The notes below the pieces were generated by a model. It did not search any database and was not told the origin of the DNA. It saw only the letters and a program-made list of their open reading frames with translations. A stretch of 64,000 nucleotides of DNA, from contig NZ_JAQLFJ010000006.1 in assembly GCF_028206795.1 (NCBI RefSeq), positions 123,116-187,115 on the forward strand, written 5' to 3'. This DNA is from Collinsella aerofaciens. Lineage in GTDB: Bacteria > Actinomycetota > Coriobacteriia > Coriobacteriales > Coriobacteriaceae. Positions 38,464 to 47,194 of this stretch are shown piece after piece (position 1 is the first letter of the stretch; each line of letters opens with the position of its first letter). The translations under genes were made by a program, and so were the position numbers.

Positions 38464-40126
38464 GAAAGTTTGCTCCTTCCCGATCTTGTTTGCGCTGCTT
38501 GCCCTCCTGATCGGCACCTGCGCGGTTGTGTTCCCCGCTTCCGCGCAGGCCGCGCCGACCTCGACCGGTTCCATCACGGTGAGCGGCACCGTGGCGCGCA
38601 GCTACGACGCCTACCAGATCTTTAGCGCCAACGTCGTCGACGGCGACAGCGACGCCAAGATCGCCACCGACCTTGCCTGGGCAAGCGACGCCGTGCGCGA
38701 CGCCGCACTGCCTGTGCTGCACAGCGCCGACATGCCCAATTCCCAGACCACCGCGCAGGAAGCTGCCGAGTGGCTCAACACCGATTCCCACCTTACGAGC
38801 GCGCTGAGCGCACAGCTCGCTCGTTCCCTCCAGAGCTCTGCCGCCGAGTCCGTGGCCCTTAACGCGGGCACGGCGGCCGAGCTGCCCTGCGGCTACTGGC
38901 TCATCGTCGCCGACGACGACGCCATCGCCCAGGGCGAGGCCGGCACCGCGCCGATCATGGCCCTGGTCGGCGGCAGCGCCGTCACCGTCAAGCCCAAGGC
39001 GGCGACCCCCAAGGTGTCCAAGCATGTGCTGGAGGACAGCAGCGCCGCATGGCAGAAGGCCGCCGATGCCACGGTCGCCGACGACCTGTACTGGCGCCTC
39101 TCGGCCACGGTTCCCGCGGGCCTTTCCGCCTATGACACCTACGCGGTGCAGTTCGTCGACACCATGAGCGCGGGGCTCGACCCCTCCAAGGTGGCCGCGA
39201 GCATGCGCGTGTACGCGGCGGCGGGCGCGGACGGCGGCTTCGACGCTGTTGCCGCCGGCAAGGACGGCCGCGCCGGCACCGAGCCCGCGAAGGGCTGGAC
39301 CGACATCACGGCCCAGTGCGCCACCAAGGTAGCGGCCGACGGCAAGACCTTCACCGTGCGCACCGGCGACCTGATCGCCGCGCTCGGCGGGGCCGACGCC
39401 TTTACCGCGGGCGCCCGCGTGGTCGCCGTGTACAACGCGCCGCTCAACAGCGCATGCAACCACGGCATCGCGAAGGGCAACCCCAACGAGGTCTACCTGC
39501 GCTACCCGCGCTCTCCCTTTGCCGACCAGTCCGGCGATGCCGGCTTTACCAGCACGCCGAGCGACGATGCGTGCGCCTACACCTGGGATCTCGCGCTCAC
39601 CAAGCGCGGCAGCGACGGCGACAAGCCGCTTGCCGGGGCGGTCCTGAGCATCGCCGACGACCGCGGTCGCACACTGGCGGCCGACGGCACGTGGGATGCA
39701 GAGGGCAAGGCCACCGTCACCACGGGCGAGGACGGCCGCGTGACCGTCTCGGGCGTGGACTCGGGCAAGCTGGAGGTCCGCGAGGTCAAGGCACCCAAGG
39801 GCTACACCGCCTTTGAGGGCACGCGCTCCGTGACGGTCAAGGCCGAGGGCCTGGACGTCGACCAGGTGGCCGCTGCCAAGCCCAAACTCACCATCACGGC
39901 CGAGTCGCCCCTGCGCGCCGACAGCGCGGACGGGTCGACGGGCAGTCTGGAGGCGTCGCTCATCAACACGCCCACCGGCACACCCCCTAGCATTACCACC
40001 GGAGGCTTTATGCCCTCGACTGGCGATATGGCAATGTACGCCGCGGCCGCCGCAGCGGTCGCCGGAGCCGCGCTCATCGTGGTCGCGCTCCTGGTCAAGC
40101 GGGGAGGTGGCAGCCATAAAGAGTAG
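38456..40126 (+). CDS. minor pilin with Cna-B-like domain and MPSTG sorting signal
   Basis: A 556-residue surface protein. A signal peptide (FPILFALLALLIGTCAVVFP) is followed by a pilin N-domain (SITVSGTVARSYDAYQIFSA), a middle isopeptide-type domain, and a Cna-B/SpaA fold (LTKRGSDGDKPLAGAVLSI, then LEVREVKAPKGYTAF, an E-box-like motif). The C-terminus has MPSTG in place of LPXTG, then a membrane helix and a basic tail. The start is GTG at 38456 after AAGGGAGG, overlapping the adhesin end. Base composition is more GC-rich than the flanking pilin genes. Confidence 0.85.
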   Translation: MNKKVCSFPILFALLALLIGTCAVVFPASAQAAPTSTGSITVSGTVARSYDAYQIFSANVVDGDSDAKIATDLAWASDAVRDAALPVLHSADMPNSQTTAQEAAEWLNTDSHLTSALSAQLARSLQSSAAESVALNAGTAAELPCGYWLIVADDDAIAQGEAGTAPIMALVGGSAVTVKPKAATPKVSKHVLEDSSAAWQKAADATVADDLYWRLSATVPAGLSAYDTYAVQFVDTMSAGLDPSKVAASMRVYAAAGADGGFDAVAAGKDGRAGTEPAKGWTDITAQCATKVAADGKTFTVRTGDLIAALGGADAFTAGARVVAVYNAPLNSACNHGIAKGNPNEVYLRYPRSPFADQSGDAGFTSTPSDDACAYTWDLALTKRGSDGDKPLAGAVLSIADDRGRTLAADGTWDAEGKATVTTGEDGRVTVSGVDSGKLEVREVKAPKGYTAFEGTRSVTVKAEGLDVDQVAAAKPKLTITAESPLRADSADGSTGSLEASLINTPTGTPPSITTGGFMPSTGDMAMYAAAAAAVAGAALIVVALLVKRGGGSHKE

Positions 40127-40234
40127 CTGGCAGCCCCACAGAGAGCGGGGCGAGACGTAGCGAAGTAGATGCTAAGACACAGACAGATGATGACCGATCG
40201 AATGAGAATCAAACGGAAAACGGAGGAAAAGAAG

Positions 40235-42019
40235 ATGAGCATGAGCAAGAACATCGCACGCCTGGCAGTAACCGCCGGCCTCACAGCAGCGCTGAGCTTC
40301 GGCGGCGTGATGGCCCCGGTCACGATGGCGTTTGCGGCTGAGGGTGCGACGGGCAGCATCACGATCAATAAGGTCAACGACGCCAACAAGGACAATACGT
40401 TCAAGGCTTATCAGATCTTCAAGGCAAAAGTCGTTGACGAGAAAGACAAAGGTAAGGTTGCTTCCGATATTAAATGGGCAAATAATATTATCGGTTCCAA
40501 GGTGATTACCGCCATTACGGGGTCTACCGAGTATCAGGAACTCGTGAAGAAAGATCCTACCAAGAAGCTCAAGGACGATCCCTCTGCTTCGGATGTGGCC
40601 GAGTGGCTTTCTCAAAATGTAACGGGCACTTCTGCCAGCACGGCAACTACTGGTGGTACGCGCGTTGCTTCCGGTAGCGTGTTGAATTCGATTGCTAAAG
40701 CTGTGGCTAAAGATGAGACCGCTGTGGGTAGCTCATTTAAGGCGGGCGAGGAGTGGACGCGCCCTGATGATAGCGGAGATGGCTATTACCTGTTCGTGTC
40801 TGATGGACTTACGGATTCGATCAAGCCGAACACTGGCACCTCCCCGATCTTTGCCATCGTTGGCGGTAATTCCGTGGTCGTTACCGAGAAGACCAGCATC
40901 CCCACGGTCGAAAAGAAGATTCTCGATGACAATGCTGGTACGGATGCTACCAGTGACGAAGAGAAAAACTGGAAGGATAGCGGTGATGCTTGGATCGGAC
41001 AGGAAATCGGCTACAGGCTGACCGGTCGCGTTGCGGACAATATTGCCTCGTACGATACCTATTACTATGAATTCAAAGATACGCTGAGTAAGGGTCTTAA
41101 GGTTGTAAAGAACTCCGATGACACGCTGAAGGACTTGCATGTCTATATCGATAATAACGGCAGCAAGAAAGAGGTTGCACCAGACGCTGACAAGGGTTAC
41201 AAGGCGACTGTGACCCCCGTTGAGGCTGATGGAACTGAGCTCCTTAATGTTTCTTTTAAAAACCTTAAGACGGTTCAGACAGCTAAGGGAGAGCCGATTG
41301 AAGTTGGCGCCGCTTCCAAAGTGGTCGTGACCTACAAAGCTCAGCTCACCAGTGATGTTGAATACAAGGCCGGCGGTACCACCAATGAGGTCAAGCTTTT
41401 CTATTCCAACAATCCCATGACTGATGATAAGGGCACTTCTGAGTCGGACAAGGTCACTGACTACGTCTTTGGTCTCGATGTCACTAAGACTGATGCTGAC
41501 CCGAACAACGCTAACGCCAAACTCGTTGCGCGTTTTAAGGTCAAAATGACCAAGGAGGGGAACACCGATATTTCCGGTGGCGGTAAATGGCTGACGCAGG
41601 AAGGCGGACTCACCAGCGAAGCAAGCGAGGCCGGAGTGTTTGCGACCGAAACTGATAATAAGGTCTTTATCCCCGGCCTTGTTGCAGGCGAGTATCAGAT
41701 TATCGAGAGCGAGGCGCCTGCGGGGTACAACACCATCGACCCATTTACCATTACGGTGGCGCCTAAGTACGACTCGACCGGCACGCTGGAGAGGCTCGAT
41801 GTGACGTCTAGTTCCGAAATGGCCGTTGCTAAGACTGAAAAGGACCTGACTACGACCAAGATCCCCGTCACCATCAAGAACAAGAAGGGCTCCGGCCTCC
41901 CGCTCACCGGTCTCAACGGCGTGACCTTCACTTGGATCGCTGGTGGCGCGGTGCTGTGCATCGGCGTGGCGCACCTCATCCGCAGCCGTAAGCAGGCTGA
42001 GGAGTCCGAGCAGGAGTAA
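40235..42019 (+). CDS. major pilin (backbone subunit), LPLTG-anchored
   Basis: A 594-residue fimbrial backbone protein. It has a signal peptide, an N-domain starting TGSITINKVNDANKDNTFKA, a D2-type isopeptide domain after PTVEKKILDDN, a C-terminal Cna-B fold with the E-box YQIIESEAPAGYN, and the sorting signal LPLTG plus helix and basic tail. Lys residues in the VEKKI stretch are candidates for the pilin crosslink made by a class C sortase. GGAGGAAAAG precedes the ATG. It lies about 110 bases after the minor pilin. Confidence 0.9.
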   Translation: MSMSKNIARLAVTAGLTAALSFGGVMAPVTMAFAAEGATGSITINKVNDANKDNTFKAYQIFKAKVVDEKDKGKVASDIKWANNIIGSKVITAITGSTEYQELVKKDPTKKLKDDPSASDVAEWLSQNVTGTSASTATTGGTRVASGSVLNSIAKAVAKDETAVGSSFKAGEEWTRPDDSGDGYYLFVSDGLTDSIKPNTGTSPIFAIVGGNSVVVTEKTSIPTVEKKILDDNAGTDATSDEEKNWKDSGDAWIGQEIGYRLTGRVADNIASYDTYYYEFKDTLSKGLKVVKNSDDTLKDLHVYIDNNGSKKEVAPDADKGYKATVTPVEADGTELLNVSFKNLKTVQTAKGEPIEVGAASKVVVTYKAQLTSDVEYKAGGTTNEVKLFYSNNPMTDDKGTSESDKVTDYVFGLDVTKTDADPNNANAKLVARFKVKMTKEGNTDISGGGKWLTQEGGLTSEASEAGVFATETDNKVFIPGLVAGEYQIIESEAPAGYNTIDPFTITVAPKYDSTGTLERLDVTSSSEMAVAKTEKDLTTTKIPVTIKNKKGSGLPLTGLNGVTFTWIAGGAVLCIGVAHLIRSRKQAEESEQE

Positions 42020-42116
42020 CGCTGGCTCACCCATCCCTTTGGCAGGTGGGATGTGATGGCCATGAGACTTGCGGACACTTTTCTCGTTCATCCACGTTCT
42101 TGCTTTGCCATTCTCT

Positions 42117-42160
42117 TTTCGGGGCAGATTCCGCACTGGAGTCTGCCCCGTTCTTTTTGG
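42117..42160 (+). terminator. terminator after the major pilin gene
   Basis: CGGGGCAGA pairs with TCTGCCCCG across a 12-base loop, followed by TTCTTTTT. Confidence 0.8.
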
Positions 42161-42199
42161 GATAACGCAGTCAGCCTCCATCGTCCGATGCGGGCACGC

Positions 42200-42451
42200 T
42201 CGTCATCGCGTTTCTTGACTCGTATGAGGTTCGGTTTAAGGTCCGTAGGCGCACGCGCGGTGCGGACGGTAGAAGGCATTAGCGCCGCAACAAGCGCAAA
42301 TAAGAATGCCCGGGGGTCGGATCCCGGGCATTTAACAAAAACTGAAAACTAGGCCGCCCGCGCTCCCAAACATTTACGCGGGGTGCGTCGTTTCCTGTAG
42401 CTATTGTATCCCGAATCGCCCCGCCGATCCGGGACATTTTGAAAACGCAAA
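42200..42451. repeat. direct repeat copy 1 (about 250 bases)
   Basis: Near-identical to 42685-42932. It holds a truncated, stop-interrupted relic of the small peptide gene of copy 2, the AATGCCCGGG hairpin and a terminal palindrome. It lacks the ribosome site and start of the peptide. Confidence 0.85.
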
Positions 42452-42634
42452 CACGTCGGGCAACCCCGGACAATGCGGCCAGGCTCCGCTGGGTGAGGAA
42501 TCGTGTTTGTAACTACCGAACAAATGTTTGTCAAAATCGCGTTGACCAGCTGTGGGTGCATACACTCGCAGTAAAATAACCCTTGCGACGCATCCCGTGC
42601 GCGGGCGGCCGACGACTCGATCGGAGGTCCCCAA

Positions 42635-42784
42635 TTGCTGAAATTCCTTAACGCGCTCGCCGCCCTCGCTGCGGTGGGCTCGTTCGTCATCGCGTTTCTT
42701 GACTCGTATGAGGTTCGGTTTAAGGTCCGTAGGCGCACGCGCGGTGCGGACGGTAGACGGCATTTGCGCCGAAAGCGCAAATAA
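42635..42784 (+). CDS. small hydrophobic/basic peptide, type-I-toxin-like
   Basis: A 49-residue frame from TTG (42635), 7 bases after GGAGG. A single hydrophobic helix (LKFLNALAALAAVGSFVIAF) is followed by a strongly basic tail (VRRRTRGADGRRHLRRKRK). Size and layout resemble type I toxins and holin-like toxins. A hairpin with inverted AATGCCCGGG/CCCGGGCATT starts 2 bases after the stop and could end transcripts from both sides. A degenerate copy lies in the duplicated segment upstream. The call is inference; I know no exact relative. Confidence 0.45.
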   Translation: MLKFLNALAALAAVGSFVIAFLDSYEVRFKVRRRTRGADGRRHLRRKRK

Positions 42785-42932
42785 GAATGCCCGGGGGTCG
42801 GATCCCGGGCATTTAACAAAAACTGAAAACTAGGCCGCCCGCGCTCTCGTACACTTACGCGGGGTGCGTCGTTTTCTATTGACATTATATCCCGAATCGC
42901 CCCGCCGATTCGGGATATTTTGAGAACCCAAA
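42685..42932. repeat. direct repeat copy 2 (about 250 bases)
   Basis: Second copy of the 42200-42451 segment, about 485 bases away. It contains the 3' two thirds of the small peptide gene, the hairpin at 42786-42813, and a palindrome at about 42887-42917 (ATATCCCGAATCG with its complement). A TATAAT reads on the minus strand at 42884-42889, pointing back toward the peptide gene. Confidence 0.85.
42786..42813. terminator. bidirectional hairpin after the small peptide gene
   Basis: AATGCCCGGG (42786-42795) pairs perfectly with CCCGGGCATT (42804-42813). It could terminate the peptide mRNA and a convergent minus-strand RNA. The T run is weak on the plus strand. Confidence 0.55.
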
Positions 42933-42978
42933 TGTAGGCTTAGGCACGTACGGTATCTCTTTAATTCCGAAAATTATG

Positions 42979-42984
42979 TATAAT
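42979..42984 (+). promoter_or_regulatory. -10 element of the AbiEi-like gene
   Basis: Perfect TATAAT at 42979-42984, 31 bases before the proposed start; no good -35. It overlaps the ATG of the longer open frame, which argues against that start. Confidence 0.5.
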
Positions 42985-43014
42985 TCCAATACAAACTGGA
43001 ATCGAACGAAAACG

Positions 43015-43983
43015 ATGGAAATGAACGAAGCACTAATCTACTTACAAGAAGCACTAGGCCTTTCCGCCAAGACCAAAACTTGGCCTGGATCCGCACGCTT
43101 GCCGCTGCATCTGCGGGTGATTGAGGTCCGCGCTGTTGACGCAAACGGTTTTTCGTTTTTGCTTGCAAGCTTGCCCTCTGGCGTCGGGCTTCCCGAGGCT
43201 AAGAGAGTCTATAGTCAGCTAGCCTTGCGCGCGGAGACTCCTGTTGTCGTTTCGTTTCCTGATGCCGATGCACGTCAGCGCAAAGCATTGGTTGCACAAG
43301 GGATTCCGTTTGTTTGCCCCGGTAGACAGGCTTTTCTTCCATTTATGGGCACAGCTTGCACGGAGAGGGGCGGTGCCCGGTTTCGCAATCACGCGACCAA
43401 GATGTCACCCAATGCGCAGGCTGCCGCAATCTGGGGAGCAGCCCAGGAGCCATATCGCCCCTATGACCTTTGTCGTGCGCTTGGGATTTCGGCAAGCCGC
43501 GCGAGTGAGGCCATAACCGAGCTTGTTGACAGGGGGCTCGCGAGGCGCGAGCGTCGCGAGCGACGTGTCGTCGTGTTCCCTGTTGCCGTTGATCTTCTGC
43601 TCAGCGAGCACATGGCAGAGCTCTCCTCGCCTGTCTCGAAGGTCTTTTTTGCAAGGAAGACGCCGCAGATCGACTATCTTGTTGACGCCGGGGAGACGGC
43701 GCTCGCTGCGCGTTCGATGCTCGCTGCGCCGGGCATGGAACAAAAGGCCGTCTTAAGAAGTACATGGCGTCAACTGAGCGACCTCGAAGTCGCAGACGGG
43801 GAGTTGCCGGATAACGAGACGGCGATGATCCAAGTGTGGCGCTATGCACCCGTGTTTGCCGACTCCTCCCGTGTCGACAACATTTCGCTTGCGCTATCTT
43901 TGGCGGCAATCGACGATGAGCGAATTCAGCTCGAAGTCGATCGCATGTTTGGAAAGGAATATCCATGGCAAGAAGCGCTGTAG
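43015..43983 (+). CDS. AbiEi-like winged-helix protein (probable orphan antitoxin)
   Basis: A 322-residue protein with a winged-helix-like segment (YDLCRALGISASRASEAITE) in the middle, followed by a basic RRERRERRVV stretch. The general layout, and an overlapping downstream start preceded by GGAAAGGA, suggest the AbiEi antitoxin/regulator of type IV toxin-antitoxin pairs. The frame opens at 42976, but that ATG lies inside the -10 element; ATG 43015 or 43021 is more likely. It sits between pilin genes and their sortase, so it was probably inserted there. Family membership is tentative. Confidence 0.5.
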   Translation: MEMNEALIYLQEALGLSAKTKTWPGSARLPLHLRVIEVRAVDANGFSFLLASLPSGVGLPEAKRVYSQLALRAETPVVVSFPDADARQRKALVAQGIPFVCPGRQAFLPFMGTACTERGGARFRNHATKMSPNAQAAAIWGAAQEPYRPYDLCRALGISASRASEAITELVDRGLARRERRERRVVVFPVAVDLLLSEHMAELSSPVSKVFFARKTPQIDYLVDAGETALAARSMLAAPGMEQKAVLRSTWRQLSDLEVADGELPDNETAMIQVWRYAPVFADSSRVDNISLALSLAAIDDERIQLEVDRMFGKEYPWQEAL

Positions 43984-44009
43984 AAGGTCTCCAAGAATTC
44001 GAACCGTAG
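43965..44009 (+). pseudogene. 14-codon remnant of a downstream (toxin?) gene
   Basis: ATG at 43965, 6 bases after GGAAAGGA and overlapping the AbiEi-like gene, encodes only MARSAVEGLQEFEP before a stop. The good ribosome site and overlap are what an AbiEi/AbiEii pair would show, so this looks like the start of a deleted nucleotidyltransferase toxin gene. Confidence 0.4.
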
Positions 44010-44105
44010 GCGGCGTTTCGGTCCTAGCTGTGTTGTCCGGCGCGGAAGCTCGCTAATCGGCTATTATTTGTTTAGACAACTTGAGTTGTAGAGGAGTGAC
44101 CGGCG

Positions 44106-45044
44106 ATGGTGCAGGGCGCCAAACATATGAAGAGCAATAACGCCGCGGCCAACGGTGGCTCAAGCCCTCAGCCCAAACCTCAGCCCAAGCCCAAGCGCCG
44201 TCGCAAGCGACTGCCGCGCTGGGCCGACCGGCTCATCACCATCGTCATCATCCTTATTGGCGTGGGCCTTATGACCTGGCCGTGGATCTTGGACCGGCTC
44301 GAGGCCTCGGGCGTGTTCAACCAGATCAGCACCGTGTCCAGCACTGTGGACGCGCTGTCTGCCGAGGAGCGCGAACGCATTCTGCTCCAGGCTCGCTCCT
44401 TTAACGAGCAGCTGGCGGGCGAGGCCACCGAGCTCCCCGCCGACCAGATTGAGCCCTACGCTCAGCAGCTCATCTTTGACCGCGACCCCATGATGAGCTG
44501 GGTCGAGATCCCCTCCATCGACGTGAGCATGCCCATCTACCACGGTACGAGCGAGGAAGTCCTTATGGCGGGCGTCGGCCACCTGGAGGGCACGAGCCTG
44601 CCGGTGGGCGGCACCTCGACGCATTGCGTGCTCACCGCGCACTCGGGCATGCGCAACCTGAGCATGTTCGACGACATCCACTCGCTGGAGCCCGGCGACC
44701 TGGTGCTGCTGCACACCATGAATAAGACGCTCGCCTACAAGATGGTGGACTCCGAGGTGGTGCTGCCCGAGGAGATGGAGTCGCTGACCATCGAGCCCGG
44801 CGCCGACAAAGTGACGCTCGTCACCTGCACGCCCTATGGCGTGAACGACCATCGCCTGCTGGTGCATTGCGTGCGCACCAAGTACAACAAGAAGGACGTC
44901 GACAAGCAAAAGTCGCTGGCCGGCCGCCACTGGGGCAAGCGCGAGTTTGCCGTGCTCATCGTGGTCGTAGCCATTGTGCTGTTGCTGCTGGACATCGTGA
45001 TCCACGCGGTCCGCAAGCGCCGCAAGGCCAAGGCCTCGGCATAG
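44106..45044 (+). CDS. class C (pilus) sortase
   Basis: A 312-residue membrane transpeptidase that joins pilins through their LPXTG-like signals. A Pro/Lys-rich N-terminus (PQPKPQPKPKRRRKR) precedes a membrane helix (LITIVIILIGVGLMTWPWI), the catalytic domain has His179 (LTAHSG), Cys241 (TLVTCTPYG) and Arg250, and a second C-terminal helix ends in a basic tail, as in class C enzymes. GGAG precedes the ATG. It is the only sortase in the window and should serve the three surface proteins upstream, from which it is separated by the inserted block. Confidence 0.92.
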   Translation: MVQGAKHMKSNNAAANGGSSPQPKPQPKPKRRRKRLPRWADRLITIVIILIGVGLMTWPWILDRLEASGVFNQISTVSSTVDALSAEERERILLQARSFNEQLAGEATELPADQIEPYAQQLIFDRDPMMSWVEIPSIDVSMPIYHGTSEEVLMAGVGHLEGTSLPVGGTSTHCVLTAHSGMRNLSMFDDIHSLEPGDLVLLHTMNKTLAYKMVDSEVVLPEEMESLTIEPGADKVTLVTCTPYGVNDHRLLVHCVRTKYNKKDVDKQKSLAGRHWGKREFAVLIVVVAIVLLLLDIVIHAVRKRRKAKASA

Positions 45045-45058
45045 GACATCGTTCAGAA

Positions 45059-45091
45059 CCACCACAATGGGGACAGGCACCTTTGTGGTGG
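45059..45091. repeat. CCACCACAAAGG palindrome family, copy e
   Basis: 12-base arms (45059-45070 with 45080-45091) with one mismatch and no T run, shortly after the sortase gene. Confidence 0.75.
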
Positions 45092-45105
45092 TCGGGACTT
45101 CCAAA

Positions 45106-45168
45106 CCATCACAACATTCGATGAAAATCGCGATTTTGGCGAAAAGCGTCGAATGTTGTGATGCTTTT
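45106..45168. repeat. CCATCACAACATTCG palindrome family, copy h
   Basis: Arms 45106-45121 and 45149-45163, near-perfect, followed by CTTTTTG. It lies 15 bases after copy e, the same pairing of families seen at 33603-33752. The 140 bases that follow contain three imperfect GGCGG...GGTTTTCGCT units and then the gatC promoter region. Confidence 0.75.
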
Positions 45169-45368
45169 TGTTGCGGGCGGCGCGGTTTTCGCTGCGGGCG
45201 GGATGGTTTTCGCTATGGACGGTGCGGTTTCGCTGTAGAACCGCCGGCCCGCCGCCTGCCAACCGCCGCCCTCGTTACGTTTTCGCTGCATTTAGGTAAA
45301 GCACCTGCTCCAAGCGGCGTTGCCTTGTATACTAGAGCGGTTTATCTGTTATGCGGAAGGGAGCGCCT

Positions 45369-45680
45369 ATGGCACTCAGCGAGAAAGACGTGCGCGGCAT
45401 CGCCGAGTACGCAAAGATCGCACTGACCGATGACGAGCTCACCCAGATGACGTCCTACATGAACGACGCCGTCCAGATGCTCGAGCCCGTCTTGCAATAT
45501 GACTTGCCCGACGTGGAGCCCACGTTCCATCCCATCGGAAGCCTGTCCAACGTGATGGGCGATGACCTGCGCGAGCCCGAGCGCGATCTGCCGCTCGACG
45601 TCGCGTTGGAGAACGCCGGCAGCGCACGCGACCGCTACTTCCGCGTGCCGTCCATTTTGGGAGAGGGGGAGAGCGAGTAA
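45369..45680 (+). CDS. gatC: GatC, amidotransferase subunit C
   Basis: A 103-residue small subunit of the Asp/Glu-tRNA amidotransferase, with the GatC pattern VRGIAEYAKIALTDDEL at the start and DVEPTFHPIG in the middle. It stabilises GatA and links it to GatB. I chose the ATG at 45369, after AAGGGAG. Its TAA overlaps the ATG of gatA by one base. Confidence 0.94.
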   Translation: MALSEKDVRGIAEYAKIALTDDELTQMTSYMNDAVQMLEPVLQYDLPDVEPTFHPIGSLSNVMGDDLREPERDLPLDVALENAGSARDRYFRVPSILGEGESE

Positions 45681-47194
45681 TGGCGCAGAGCTTCGATTCC
45701 CTTACCGCCGCCCAGATCGCCGCGGGCGTTGCCGCCGGCGACTTTACCGCTACCGAGGTGGCCCAGGCCTCCCTTGCCGCCATCGAGGCGCGCGAGGGCG
45801 GGGTCCGGGCATTCCTGCAGGTGGCGCCCGAGCTTGCGCTCGAGGCTGCTGCGCGCGTGGATGCCGACCGTGCCGCAAGCAAGCCGCTGCCCCCGCTCGC
45901 GGGCGTGCCGCTGGCCATTAAGGACAACATGAACCTCGTGGGCACGCGCACCACCTGCGCTTCCCGCATGCTCGCGGACTACCAGAGCGTTTACACCGCC
46001 ACCTGCGTCCAGCGTATGCTCGATGCCGGCTGCCTGCCCATGGGCAAGGCCAACATGGACGAGTTTGCCTTTGGCAGCTCCACCGAGAGCTCGGCGTTCC
46101 ACCGCACCAACAACCCTTGGGATACCGAGCGCGTGCCCGGCGGCTCCTCGGGCGGTTCCGCTGCCGCCGTCGCCGCGGGCGAGGTCGCGCTCTCGCTGGG
46201 CTCGGATACCGGCGGCTCCATTCGCCAGCCGGCGTCGCTGTGCGGCGTGGTGGGCTTTAAGCCCACGTATGGCGCCGTGAGCCGTTACGGCGTGGTCGCC
46301 TTTGGCTCGTCGCTCGACCAGGTGGGTCCCTTTGGCCGCACGGTCGAGGACGTCGCGCTGGCCATGAACGCGCTTACCGGCGCGGGCCACGATCCGTACG
46401 ACTGCACCAGCCAGGATTGCGCCGTCGACTTTACCGAGCATCTCAACGACAGCATCGAGGGCAAGCGCGTGGGCATTATCCCTGCGTTTATGGAGGCCGA
46501 GGGTCTGACGCCCGAGGTCAAGGCCGCTGTTCAGCGCGCCGCCCAGGAGCTGCAGAACCAGGGCGCCGAGCTGGTCGAGGTCGACCTGCCGCACCTGGAC
46601 GCCGCCATTGCCGCCTACTACGTCATCGGCCCGGCCGAGGCGTTCTCCAACCTGGCTCGCTTCGACGGCATTCGCTACGGCTATCAGGAGGAGGGCTGCG
46701 CCAACCTGTCCGACCAGAGCTCGCTTTCGCGCGCCCACGGCTTTGGCGCCGAGGCCAAGCGCCGTCAGATGCTCGGCGCCTACCTGCTGAGCTCGGGCGT
46801 GTACGACAAGTACTACTACGCCGCGCAAAAGGCCCGCACGCTCATCACGCAGGACTACGACGCCGCGTATGCCAAGGTGGACACCATCCTCATGCCCGCC
46901 TCGCCGCGCACGGCCTTTAAGTTTGGCGAGATTAGCGACCCCACGCAGATGTACCTCTCCGACCTGTACACCATCTCGCTCAACATTTGCGGCAACGGCG
47001 GTATCTCGGTGCCGCTGGGCCTGGGCGAGGACAGCAAGCTGCCCGTTTCTGCCCAGCTGGTGGGGCCTGCCTTTAAGGACCGTCAGCTGCTCATGTTTGC
47101 CCGCGCCCTGGAGCGCGGCTTTGCCGATGACGCCACGGGTGCGCCCGCGCTTTCCGTCGCGCCCGATTTTGCCGGGAAGGGAGGCGAGCTGTAA
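45680..47194 (+). CDS. gatA: GatA, glutaminase subunit of Asp/Glu-tRNA amidotransferase
   Basis: A 504-residue amidase-signature enzyme that releases ammonia from glutamine for tRNA amidation. The Ser-cisSer-Lys triad is visible in VPLAIKDN (Lys), GGSSGGSAAAVAAG and SDTGGSIRQPA. The length is normal. The start overlaps the gatC stop by one base, and its own stop overlaps the gatB start by one base, so all three subunits are coupled. Confidence 0.96.
   Translation: MAQSFDSLTAAQIAAGVAAGDFTATEVAQASLAAIEAREGGVRAFLQVAPELALEAAARVDADRAASKPLPPLAGVPLAIKDNMNLVGTRTTCASRMLADYQSVYTATCVQRMLDAGCLPMGKANMDEFAFGSSTESSAFHRTNNPWDTERVPGGSSGGSAAAVAAGEVALSLGSDTGGSIRQPASLCGVVGFKPTYGAVSRYGVVAFGSSLDQVGPFGRTVEDVALAMNALTGAGHDPYDCTSQDCAVDFTEHLNDSIEGKRVGIIPAFMEAEGLTPEVKAAVQRAAQELQNQGAELVEVDLPHLDAAIAAYYVIGPAEAFSNLARFDGIRYGYQEEGCANLSDQSSLSRAHGFGAEAKRRQMLGAYLLSSGVYDKYYYAAQKARTLITQDYDAAYAKVDTILMPASPRTAFKFGEISDPTQMYLSDLYTISLNICGNGGISVPLGLGEDSKLPVSAQLVGPAFKDRQLLMFARALERGFADDATGAPALSVAPDFAGKGGEL

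Noticed and set aside
38360..40117. 585-codon minus-strand frame over the minor pilin gene
   Set aside because: Same GC-bias shadow; the plus-strand pilin has a signal peptide and sorting signal.
45162..45239. Peptide frame MLFVAGGAVFAAGGMVFAMD over three imperfect repeats
   Set aside because: No ribosome site and the repeats sit in a palindrome-rich gap; too weak to call.
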